Positions 6,186-12,256 of a stretch of DNA of 13,641 bases are shown here, one piece after another. The notes beneath the pieces were generated by a model. The model was not told the DNA's origin, searched no databases, and saw only the letters and a program-made list of their open reading frames with translations. The translations under genes and the position numbers were made by a program. This DNA comes from JBBRUG01 sp038247995 (GTDB lineage Bacteria; Chloroflexota; Chloroflexia; Chloroflexales; Chloroflexaceae), in contig JBBRUG010000153.1 of assembly GCA_038247995.1 (NCBI GenBank), forward strand, positions 1 to 13,641, read 5' to 3'. How positions within the stretch are numbered: position 1 is the first letter of the stretch; each line of letters opens with the position of its first letter.

Positions 6186-6951
6186 CCCACGCCGAACGAC
6201 GAACCCGCAGCGGCGCAGGGGCGCTGACCGGAGCATCGTTGAGGATCGCGAATGGAATAGTGCGCGTAAGCCGATCGGCGGCGGCGGGATCAAGCAGTTG
6301 CGCAACGCATTCGCGGGCAACGCCCAGGTTCGGCATCCGGTTGAGGTGCGGCCCGTGGCAATCGCTGGCGATTAGTTGCACCAGCCGGTGGGTGAGCAGC
6401 GTCTCGGCGAGGCGACCGATGCGCTCACCCTGATTGCCCAGTAACGCATCGGCGGTAAGTTGCAGTAGCACGCCACGGTCGATCAGCGGGATAAGCGCGT
6501 TTGGCTCCTGATGGACGTAGCGGATTCGCTCGGGATGCGCAAGCACCACCCGATAGCCGACAAGTTGCAGCTCGAAGACGATCTGTTCGAGGGCGTGCTG
6601 GTTGATCTGGGACGGGAACTCGACCAATACAGCACGACTACTGCCATATGGCAGGACTTCACCAGTGCGCAACCGCTGCACAAGCCCCTGCTCGCCATAA
6701 CACTCGGTACCCGACAGGATCTCCAGCGGCAGGTTTGCCGCCTGCAGCGCCTCACGCAGCTCGGCAAGCCGCGTATTCAGCCGTTCGACACTGTAGCGCG
6801 ATAGCTGATTAACCAGACTGCGCCCGTGCGGCGTGGCGACCATCAGCGTGACCCCATCGGCGACTGCCGCCCGCGCCACATCTAGCGCCGTCGCGAGATC
6901 GTGCGGGCCGTCGTCGATGGCGTGGAGAATGTGAGTGTGGAGGTCGAGCAT
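6175..6951 (-). CDS. cpsB: PHP-family protein-tyrosine phosphatase, CpsB/YwqE type
   Basis: A 258-residue metal-dependent phosphatase that removes phosphate from the tyrosine tail of the adjacent BY-kinase and so controls polysaccharide assembly. PHP metal-binding motifs are in order: LDLHTHILHAIDDG (2-15; His5, His7), ATPHG (39-43), GTE (81-83), HPER (139-142) and SDCHG (196-200). Family members are about 245-260 residues. The start at 6951 is preferred because the family begins directly with the M-x-D-x-H motif. In-frame ATGs at 6993 and 7014 would add 14 or 21 poorly conserved residues and overlap the kinase stop by 11 or more bases; no strong ribosome site separates these options, and the overlapping ATG at 6993 would allow translational coupling. 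It is the last gene of the polysaccharide operon. The C-terminus (about 240-258) is an unstructured basic tail. Confidence 0.9.
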   Translation of the reverse strand: MLDLHTHILHAIDDGPHDLATALDVARAAVADGVTLMVATPHGRSLVNQLSRYSVERLNTRLAELREALQAANLPLEILSGTECYGEQGLVQRLRTGEVLPYGSSRAVLVEFPSQINQHALEQIVFELQLVGYRVVLAHPERIRYVHQEPNALIPLIDRGVLLQLTADALLGNQGERIGRLAETLLTHRLVQLIASDCHGPHLNRMPNLGVARECVAQLLDPAAADRLTRTIPFAILNDAPVSAPAPLRVRRSAWGWS

Positions 6952-6982
6952 TAGGGAATGGACCGGGTGGCAATCATCAACA

Positions 6983-7648
6983 TCAATAGCCATAACCGGA
7001 TTCGAGCTTGGCATTATTCAACACCACGCCGATAATGTTCGCCTTGACCTTTTCGAGTTTCTGGCGCGCTTCGCGGGCGCGATCGCGGCGGGTCTGGCCG
7101 GCCTGAAGCACGAGCAGCACGCCATCGACGCGCGTGGCAAGCACAGCGGCATCGGTGACGGCCACAACCGGCGGCGTGTCGAACAGCACGATATCGGCTT
7201 CGTTGCGCAACCGGGCGATCAACTGCTCCATGCGCCGCGAGCCGAGCAGGTCGGCGGGGCGCGGCGGCAGCGGGCCGCTGGTGAGCAGGCTCAGCCCAGG
7301 CACACTGGTGGCCTGGAGCGGCAATGGGCCATCGCCCTGAAGGATCGCCGTAGTGAGCCCTTGCTCATTCGGCACGCCGAAGAGTGTATGCACGCTGGGA
7401 CGGCGCAGGTCGCAATCAACGAGGATCACGCGCTGTTCGGCCTGCGCCATCGTTACCGCCAGGTTAGCCAGCGTGGTGCTTTTACCTTCGTCGGGGGCGG
7501 TGCTGGTGACAAGCAAGGTCTGGATCGGCTTGTCGAGGCTGGAAAACTGAATATTGGTACGCAGCGTACGATACGCCTCGGCGGCCATCGAACTCGGATC
7601 GCGGAGCGTCACCAATGTGCTCGAAGACACAGTGCCGTTCTGGGTCAC
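6983..7648 (-). CDS. cpsD: BY-kinase (bacterial tyrosine kinase), CpsD/CapB type, cytoplasmic
   Basis: A 221-residue P-loop kinase that autophosphorylates tyrosines in its tail and regulates polysaccharide chain length together with a Wzz-like membrane activator. Visible motifs: Walker A APDEGKST (51-58), Walker A' VILVDCDLRRP (74-84), Walker B IVLFDTPP (153-160), and the EAYRTLRTN segment (24-32) typical of BY-kinase oligomerisation. It is the separate-polypeptide form, as in Firmicutes, without membrane segments. The tyrosine cluster is very short: only Tyr219 and Tyr221 (GYGY at the end), while most relatives carry longer Tyr-rich tails. It starts with GTG at 7648, and AGAGG seven bases upstream makes this start secure. 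The gene lies 11 bases after the Wzz-like gene, with the ribosome site in that gap, and leads into the phosphatase gene. Confidence 0.92.
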   Translation of the reverse strand: MTQNGTVSSSTLVTLRDPSSMAAEAYRTLRTNIQFSSLDKPIQTLLVTSTAPDEGKSTTLANLAVTMAQAEQRVILVDCDLRRPSVHTLFGVPNEQGLTTAILQGDGPLPLQATSVPGLSLLTSGPLPPRPADLLGSRRMEQLIARLRNEADIVLFDTPPVVAVTDAAVLATRVDGVLLVLQAGQTRRDRAREARQKLEKVKANIIGVVLNNAKLESGYGY

Positions 7649-7659
7649 GAAATTACCTC

Positions 7660-8313
7660 TTACTTATCCACAGTCGGAATAGCGCCCAGCGTCGTCAGGC
7701 CCACAAAGCGTTCAACATCGCCGGTGCTCTTCAGCGTATCATCGAGATATTCAAGCACATAGGCGAGCAGGATGCCGAGCACGAGGCCGAGCAGCGCGCC
7801 GGCGAGCACATTGATCCGCGTGTTGGGCTGAATAGCAATCAGGCGCGCCGGCTGAATGCGGGTAACATTGATCCGCGCCGTACCCTCAAGCGTGGCATTG
7901 ATCCGGTTCACCTCGGCGACAATGCGTTCACCGACGGCGTCAGCCATGGCCTGGGCATCGGCGAGCCGCAGCGCATCAACTTCGATCACGATCTTTTGCT
8001 CATCGGGGCGCGGCTGAATGTTCACATCGCTCATCCACCGCTCGCCGCTGATATCGAGGCCGAGTTGCTGACTGATCTCATCGAGCACTGTCGGCTGCAA
8101 AACCAGTTCGCGGTAGCTGTTCATCGAACTACGCAGCACGATGTTGAGGCCGTTGTCGGCCTGATTGGCCAGGGCAAGGTAGGCCGCCTGGGCGCGAAAT
8201 GTCTGCGGGATCAGCTTGCTGACGCCATAAGCGGCCACAGCAGCGGCCATCAGCGTGAGGCCGATCACCCACCAGCGTTTCACCAACACATTAATATAAT
8301 CTTTTAACTCCAT
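7660..8313 (-). CDS. Wzz/CpsC-like chain-length determinant, likely activator of the BY-kinase
   Basis: A 217-residue inner membrane protein with the polysaccharide co-polymerase layout: short cytoplasmic N-terminus (MELKDYINVLVKRWW), membrane segment about 13-32, an extracytoplasmic domain of about 135 residues, membrane segment about 168-188 (INVLAGALLGLVLGILLAY), and a cytoplasmic tail EYLDDTLKSTGDVERFVGLTTLGAIP. That tail is the part which in CpsC/CapA proteins contacts and activates the kinase. Its position immediately before the kinase gene fits this role. AAGGAG lies seven bases before the ATG, an excellent ribosome site that includes the stop region of the preceding gene. Sequence resemblance to the preceding gene product is only in architecture and the YLDD-x-L tail motif. 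Confidence 0.9.
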   Translation of the reverse strand: MELKDYINVLVKRWWVIGLTLMAAAVAAYGVSKLIPQTFRAQAAYLALANQADNGLNIVLRSSMNSYRELVLQPTVLDEISQQLGLDISGERWMSDVNIQPRPDEQKIVIEVDALRLADAQAMADAVGERIVAEVNRINATLEGTARINVTRIQPARLIAIQPNTRINVLAGALLGLVLGILLAYVLEYLDDTLKSTGDVERFVGLTTLGAIPTVDK

Positions 8314-8317
8314 GAAA

Positions 8318-9016
8318 TTACTCCTTGGGAATCACGGCGAGCACGCGGGCGCCCGTCCATTGCTCGGCCTGATCGCGTGAGCGCAGCCGATCGTCGAGAT
8401 AGTGTAACAGTAACGCGAAGCCAATGCCAGCGACCAAGGCCAACGCACTCCGCAGGCCGACATCGAGCAACAACGCACGCGTGCTGCTGGTCGGGCCGCC
8501 GGAGGCTGCCGGATCGAGAATTGCCACCTGAAGTCCGGGGCCATCCGACGGTGCGCGATCCCAATATTTCAGGCCGTTCTGCTGGAGCGTGGTTATTGCG
8601 CCGCGCACAATCGCCAGGGCCTGTTCGGGAGCAGCGGCACTGCCAACCAGCACCACCGAGCGATGCAACACCTCGGCGCGCAAGCTGCCGCGCACAACTT
8701 CGGGAGTAACACTATAGCCCTCGGAGGCCAGCGTCTGGACGACATCTTCGGCAAACGCCAGGCTATTTAATACCTGGGGCAGATCGTCAAGAATGTACTC
8801 GGAGACCAGCCACGAGTAACTATTATTATAATCGGGTAATTCTGCGACCCCGGCAGCGTCCAAGGGCGTCTGTGAAACCATCAGCCGGGCTGACGCCTGA
8901 TAGCGCACCGGCTGGCGCAAAGCGATGAGCAGACTCAGGCCACCGGCAAGCAGCGGCAGCAGTAGGATCAGCGGCCAGAAGCGGCGCACAATGGCGCTTA
9001 GTTCACGAAATTGCAT
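8318..9016 (-). CDS. Second Wzz-like polysaccharide co-polymerase protein
   Basis: A 232-residue membrane protein with the same topology as its downstream neighbour: N-terminus MQFRELSAIVRRFW, membrane segment about 14-33, extracytoplasmic domain, membrane segment about 185-205, and tail HYLDDRLRSRDQAEQWTGARVLAVIP. The YLDD-x-L tail and the final VIP element are shared with the CpsC-like protein, pointing to an old duplication. The external domains differ strongly, so the two probably form a hetero-assembly or have divided roles. The ATG at 9016 overlaps the end of the glycosyltransferase gene by 14 bases, and no clear ribosome site is seen, so translation is probably coupled. Its stop codon is four bases before the next start. 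It may bind the growing glycan rather than the kinase; this is an inference. Confidence 0.85.
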   Translation of the reverse strand: MQFRELSAIVRRFWPLILLLPLLAGGLSLLIALRQPVRYQASARLMVSQTPLDAAGVAELPDYNNSYSWLVSEYILDDLPQVLNSLAFAEDVVQTLASEGYSVTPEVVRGSLRAEVLHRSVVLVGSAAAPEQALAIVRGAITTLQQNGLKYWDRAPSDGPGLQVAILDPAASGGPTSSTRALLLDVGLRSALALVAGIGFALLLHYLDDRLRSRDQAEQWTGARVLAVIPKE

Positions 9017-10118
9017 GGGTATAGGTTTGCTGATGCTGCGCTTCGATTGTAGCAGCGATCAGATCACGCATCCGGCGCGCAAATACATCGACGCCGAAGT
9101 TTTCGGCGTGGCGGCGGATGCGGTCGGCATCGTAGGCATAATCGCGGTCGGCGAGTACGGCCTCGGCGAGCGCTTCGGGTGTCTGAGTGCTGAAAAAGCG
9201 TCCGGTGACACCTGGGACAATCGTCTCCAGAGCGCCACCGGCGGCGTAGGCGATCACCGGGCGACCGGCGGCCATCACTTCAAGCGGTGTGATCCCAAAG
9301 TCTTCCATGCCGGGAAAGATAAAGGCCCGACAGCGGGCGAAGAGCGCCTGCCGCTCGGTTTCGCCGACATGGCCCAGAAACTCGATCTTCGGGCCGGCAA
9401 GCTGTTCAAGCCGCTCACGGTCGCGTCCGGCGCCGAAGATCTTCAGCGGCAAGCCAAGGCGCGTAAACGCCTGGACAGCCAGTTCAAGGCGCTTGTATGG
9501 GATAAGCCGCCCACCGGCGAGGTAGAACGCGCCCGGCGGCTGCGGATCGTACGGCGGCAAGTTGACGGGGGGCGGAATGATCGTTGCCTCGCGGCCATAG
9601 TAGCGCCGGATGCGTCCGGCTACCTCGTGTGAATTAGCAACGAACGCATCGACCCGGGCCGAGGCGACAACATCCCAGATACGCAAGTAGGTAAGCGCAA
9701 GGGGCAGGATCGCCGCCTGAAGACCGCGGATCGTCTCGCGCTCAACATAGTCGTGGGTGCGCCAGGCGAAGCGCATTGGCGTATGGCAATAGCAGATTTG
9801 GACAGCGCCGGGACGCGGGATCACACCCTTGGCGTAGGCGCTGCTGCTGCTGAGAATCAAATCGTAGGCGCTCAGGTCAAAGCTCTCGAAAGCGCTGGGG
9901 TAGAACACGAAGTAGCGCCGGAAGTGGCGCCGCCAACCCGGGAAACGCTGCATGAACGAAGTGCGAATATCCCATCCACGATACTGCGCCGGCATTGCCT
10001 GCGGATCATAGATCGAGGTAAAGACCGGCGCAGCCGGGTAAAGCGCATGCAGCGCTTCGAGCACCCGCTCGGCGCCGCCATACTGATTCAGATAGTCGTG
10101 AACAATCGCAACACGCAT
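9003..10118 (-). CDS. Glycosyltransferase family 4 (GT-B fold), mannosyltransferase-like
   Basis: A 371-residue cytoplasmic glycosyltransferase that adds a sugar from a nucleotide donor to a lipid-linked glycan. The N-terminal acceptor domain begins MRVAIVHDYLNQYGGAERV (1-19), the form seen in WbaZ-like enzymes; CYCHTPMRFAW (109-119) and ANSHEVAGRI (161-170) follow. The C-terminal donor domain shows AGGRLIPYKRLELAV (201-215), GAGRDRERL and the E-x7-E motif EDFGITPLE (Glu272, Glu280). The start at 10118 is preferred because family members begin with this M-R-V-A-I motif; the ATG-like start at 10163 would add 15 residues of no family character. No ribosome site precedes 10118. A TATGCT box (complement of 10128-10133) nine bases away would give a nearly leaderless message, which is speculative. 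First gene of the polysaccharide operon; the donor sugar is unknown. Confidence 0.92.
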   Translation of the reverse strand: MRVAIVHDYLNQYGGAERVLEALHALYPAAPVFTSIYDPQAMPAQYRGWDIRTSFMQRFPGWRRHFRRYFVFYPSAFESFDLSAYDLILSSSSAYAKGVIPRPGAVQICYCHTPMRFAWRTHDYVERETIRGLQAAILPLALTYLRIWDVVASARVDAFVANSHEVAGRIRRYYGREATIIPPPVNLPPYDPQPPGAFYLAGGRLIPYKRLELAVQAFTRLGLPLKIFGAGRDRERLEQLAGPKIEFLGHVGETERQALFARCRAFIFPGMEDFGITPLEVMAAGRPVIAYAAGGALETIVPGVTGRFFSTQTPEALAEAVLADRDYAYDADRIRRHAENFGVDVFARRMRDLIAATIEAQHQQTYTHAIS

Positions 10119-10164
10119 AGCGCGCGTAGCATACCACAATTCAAGCCCAGAGCGTACAAGCAAT

Positions 10165-10207
10165 CAGTCTGACAGTCAGACAGTCAGACTGTCAGACTGT
10201 CTGACAG
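10165..10207. repeat. Octamer tandem array that is also a 43-base imperfect palindrome
   Basis: Five 8-base units (CAGTCTGA, CAGTCAGA twice, CTGTCAGA, CTGTCTGA) plus CAG run head to tail. Read as a dyad centred on 10186, 18 of 21 base pairs match across the 43 bases. It lies between the regulatory-protein gene and the glycosyltransferase, both on the minus strand, so the RNA hairpin may end the upstream transcript or shape the downstream leader. A detached copy, CTGTCAGACTG, lies at 10259-10269 right beside the upstream stop codon. Confidence 0.9.
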
Positions 10208-10270
10208 CCCGCAATCTATTCTGCTGGATGCGGTAAGCTGCGGACTGTTGCCTGCGAACTGTCAGACTGG

Positions 10271-11101
10271 CTATGATGCGACGCGATGCTCGAACCAGCG
10301 CGAGATCAGCGCGATCACCTGGTCGGCGGTCTCTTCAATCGGTTTGTTAGTGACATTCACCACCGCAAAGCCGCCCTGGCGGAAGACATGCCGTGCAGCC
10401 AGAACCTCTTCCTCTAGCAGATCAGGAGCGGTGTAGCCATGCAGCATCGTGCTACCGAGTTGGCGCCAATGACGATGCTGAGCAAGCACATCGATGTCGA
10501 TTGTCAGGCCAACGACACGCCGCCGATCGACGCGGAACAGCTCGGGCGGCGCAGGCAGTTCGCGCGCCAGCGGCACATTGGCTACTTTCCAACCCAACAC
10601 CGAGAGGTAAATACTCAGTGGTGTTTTGCCGACCCGCGACACGCCGGTGAGAACCACATCAGCCTGATTGAGATCTTGCAGGTTACGCCCGTCGTCGTGA
10701 TCGACGGTATACTCGATGGCCTGAATGCGCTCCAGGTAGACTTCTTGCTGGCGTTGGAATAGGCCGGGCTGACCGGCGGGCGGGCGCCCAAAGTGGCCGG
10801 CAAGTTGCGCCAACGGATCGCCGATCGTGTCGATCAGCGTGAGGTCGTGCGCACGTGCAAGTGTATTCAATGCCGCACGGAGTTCAGGATCAACCATGGT
10901 ATGCACGATCACGCCGGACGCGGCAGTAACCCGTTCAACCGCCGCCGTGAGTTGTTCGAGCGTGCGCACCTGAGGGATCACAATAATTGGTGGAATATTC
11001 ATGCAGAACTGCGCAAGGGCCACCCGGGCCACATGCTTCCCCAAGGCGCCTGCACCGCCCGAAAGCACAAAGATTGGCGGTGTTGAGTCGAGCCATTCCA
11101 T
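10271..11101 (-). CDS. ppsR: Pyruvate,phosphate dikinase / PEP synthase regulatory protein (bifunctional kinase-phosphorylase)
   Basis: A 276-residue cytosolic enzyme of the DUF299 family. Known members use ADP to phosphorylate, and then phosphate to dephosphorylate, a threonine of PEP synthase or pyruvate,phosphate dikinase, switching gluconeogenic flux. Diagnostic parts: the P-loop GVSRVGKTPLSIYL (153-166; the usual sequence is GVSRTSKTPLSIYL), AIEYTVDHDDG (129-139 region), and the C-terminal NVTNKPIEETA (249-259). Length is normal. The AAAGGA ribosome site seven bases upstream fixes the start. The target enzyme is not in the window, so whether it acts on PpsA or PpdK cannot be decided. The gene is divergent from the tRNA gene and appears to be its own unit, with the octamer palindrome downstream. 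The P-loop carries Val-Gly in place of Thr-Ser before the Lys, a mild deviation. Confidence 0.93.
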   Translation of the reverse strand: MEWLDSTPPIFVLSGGAGALGKHVARVALAQFCMNIPPIIVIPQVRTLEQLTAAVERVTAASGVIVHTMVDPELRAALNTLARAHDLTLIDTIGDPLAQLAGHFGRPPAGQPGLFQRQQEVYLERIQAIEYTVDHDDGRNLQDLNQADVVLTGVSRVGKTPLSIYLSVLGWKVANVPLARELPAPPELFRVDRRRVVGLTIDIDVLAQHRHWRQLGSTMLHGYTAPDLLEEEVLAARHVFRQGGFAVVNVTNKPIEETADQVIALISRWFEHRVAS

Positions 11102-11145
11102 GAAAGCGTCCTTTCGCGCGCGCCGGGGGCACCGTCATTGGTGTC

Positions 11146-11210
11146 CCTGTGCATACAATAGCGTGTTTGGATGCTGCGCTAAGTAAAGGAGCGCCTACGT
11201 AATGCACAGG
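11146..11210. repeat. Spaced 9-bp inverted repeat in the ppsR/tRNA divergent gap
   Basis: CCTGTGCAT (11146-11154) is exactly complementary to ATGCACAGG (11202-11210), with 47 bases between. The gap between the divergent ppsR and tRNA genes (11102-11266) holds no gene. A loose 20-23 base direct repeat (around CCTACGTAATGC and CGCTACGAAGTGC) follows the right arm. Function unknown; a chance match cannot be excluded. Confidence 0.35.
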
Positions 11211-11227
11211 TGCCGCTACGAAGTGCG

Positions 11228-11256
11228 TTGCAAAGGCTGGGGGGTTATGCTAGACT
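11228..11256 (+). promoter_or_regulatory. Candidate promoter of the tRNA-Arg gene
   Basis: TTGCAA (11228-11233) and TAGACT (11251-11256) are spaced by exactly 17 bases, each with four of six matches to consensus, and the second box ends 10 bases before the tRNA. An overlapping TATGCT at 11246-11251 is an alternative -10. The spacing and position are good, the sequence match moderate. Confidence 0.45.
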
Positions 11257-11266
11257 AGAGCTAATT

Positions 11267-11343
11267 GGCCCGGTAGCTCAGTGGATTAGAGCACTAGTCT
11301 TCGGAACTAGGTGTCGGGGGTTCGAATCCCTCCCGGGTCGCCA
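11267..11343 (+). tRNA. tRNA-Arg, anticodon TCG
   Basis: A complete 77-base cloverleaf. Acceptor GGCCCGG pairs with CCGGGTC (one G-U), D-arm GCTC/GAGC with a nine-base loop, anticodon stem CTAGT/ACTAG with loop CTTCGGA, five-base variable region GTGTC, and T-arm GGGGG-TTCGAAT-CCCTC (one G-U). The loop gives U33 followed by U34-C35-G36, so it reads the arginine codon CGA. The discriminator is G (11340) and CCA (11341-11343) is encoded. A terminator follows directly, so it is probably transcribed alone. Confidence 0.95.
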
Positions 11344-11359
11344 CTTGCGGAACATAGAG

Positions 11360-11389
11360 AAACCAGACGAACAAGTTCGCCTGGTTTTT
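11360..11389 (+). terminator. Intrinsic terminator after the tRNA-Arg gene
   Basis: AAACCAGACGAAC (11360-11372) pairs with GTTCGCCTGGTTT (11375-11387) with one A-C mismatch, and the 3' arm runs into TTTTT at 11385-11389. The flanking A-run means it could also stop minus-strand transcripts coming from the DJ-1 gene, which ends at 11411. Confidence 0.88.
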
Positions 11390-11410
11390 ATATTGTTTGA
11401 CGGTCAGTTT

Positions 11411-12127
11411 TTAGAGCGCAGATCGCTGCTGACCGGGCATGGGCGTAAAGCCCGAATCAGCCTGATTACGGGTACGGCTGTAGGCATAACCAGCGCCGGC
11501 GCCGGCGGCCAGCAAGCCACCCAGCAACCAGCCCAAACCGCGCCGTTTGTGCGAACGCACTTCACGATGCGGCCGCATCGGCTGCGCCGTGCCGAAGTAT
11601 TCGAGCAACGTCTTCTCAAACGCACCGAGATCCTGCGGGCCACGGCTGGAAATCCAGTTGCCATCGTGTACTACGGCCGAATCCTCCCAAATCCCGCCCG
11701 CATTCTGAATATCATCAGCAATGCTCGGCCAAGACGTCATCCGGCGACCATTCACTAAACCAGCCGAAACAAGCACCCAGGGGCCGTGACAGATCACCGC
11801 GATTGGCTTGCCCATTGCGTCAAAGTCGCGCACAAACGCAAGTGCCGTATCGCTCTTGCGTAGCGTGTCGGGGCTGACGTGCCCGCCGGGCAGCAATAGC
11901 GCATCGTAAAGCTCCGGATCGGCATCGCTGATCACGCGGTCAACCCGAATACGCTTGCCGGGCTTCAGGTGCTGCATTGCCTGAATTTTCCCTTTGCGCA
12001 ACGAAACGACCTCGACAGCGGCGCCGGCTTTTTGCAGCGCCTTCAACGGACTGGTTAATTCGATCTGCTCAACGCCATCGGCGGCTAGAATAGCTACCCG
12101 CAGGCCGGTTAGATTTGTTTTCTTCAT
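11411..12127 (-). CDS. DJ-1/PfpI family protein with C-terminal hydrophobic tail
   Basis: A 238-residue protein. Residues 1-182 form the class I glutamine-amidotransferase-like fold of the DJ-1/PfpI superfamily, whose members act as intracellular proteases, deglycase-like enzymes or stress chaperones. Visible sites: ADGVEQIELTSP (16-27) with the conserved Glu, LLLPGG (77-82), the nucleophile elbow VICHGPW (111-117) with Cys113 and His114, and GRRMTSWPS (127-135). Family members are usually about 170-190 residues. Here a basic linker (185-196, RPHREVRSHKRR) is followed by a Gly/Ala/Leu-rich 20-residue hydrophobic stretch (197-216) and a polar end, so the protein may be tail-anchored in the membrane. 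The ribosome site GGAGG lies seven bases before the ATG and fixes the start. It follows the AI-2E permease gene on the same strand after 129 bases; co-transcription is possible but unproven. Confidence 0.92.
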   Translation of the reverse strand: MKKTNLTGLRVAILAADGVEQIELTSPLKALQKAGAAVEVVSLRKGKIQAMQHLKPGKRIRVDRVISDADPELYDALLLPGGHVSPDTLRKSDTALAFVRDFDAMGKPIAVICHGPWVLVSAGLVNGRRMTSWPSIADDIQNAGGIWEDSAVVHDGNWISSRGPQDLGAFEKTLLEYFGTAQPMRPHREVRSHKRRGLGWLLGGLLAAGAGAGYAYSRTRNQADSGFTPMPGQQRSAL

Positions 12128-12205
12128 TAGAACACCTCCGTGTGTGGTTTAGAACGCACCACGTACGTTGTGTTCATAGGTGTAGCAATATGCGTGCCGA
12201 GGGAA

Positions 12206-12237
12206 GCGGTAGAGCGGGAGAGCAGGAGAGCGGTAAA
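12206..12237. repeat. Octanucleotide tandem array GCGGTAGA and variants
   Basis: Four head-to-tail units (GCGGTAGA, GCGGGAGA, GCAGGAGA, GCGGTAAA) and the start of a fifth lie in the 129-base gap between the permease and DJ-1 genes. The remainder of the gap holds a weak hairpin (GAACGCA 12152-12158 with TGTGTTC 12169-12175) whose loop includes ACGTACGT (12161-12168). No gene or clear promoter is seen there. Confidence 0.75.
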
Positions 12238-12256
12238 GCGAGCGCACCCGCCTCAC

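Noticed and set aside
6935..7762. Plus-strand 275-codon frame opposite the BY-kinase
   Set aside because: Shadow of the kinase gene, whose P-loop motifs and ribosome site are unambiguous.
10165..10207. CRISPR-like direct repeats
   Set aside because: Units are 8 bases with no spacers; neither this nor any other array in the window has repeat-spacer structure or cas genes.
11210..11758. Plus-strand 182-codon frame across the tRNA
   Set aside because: It reads straight through the tRNA-Arg and its terminator and is antisense to the DJ-1 gene.
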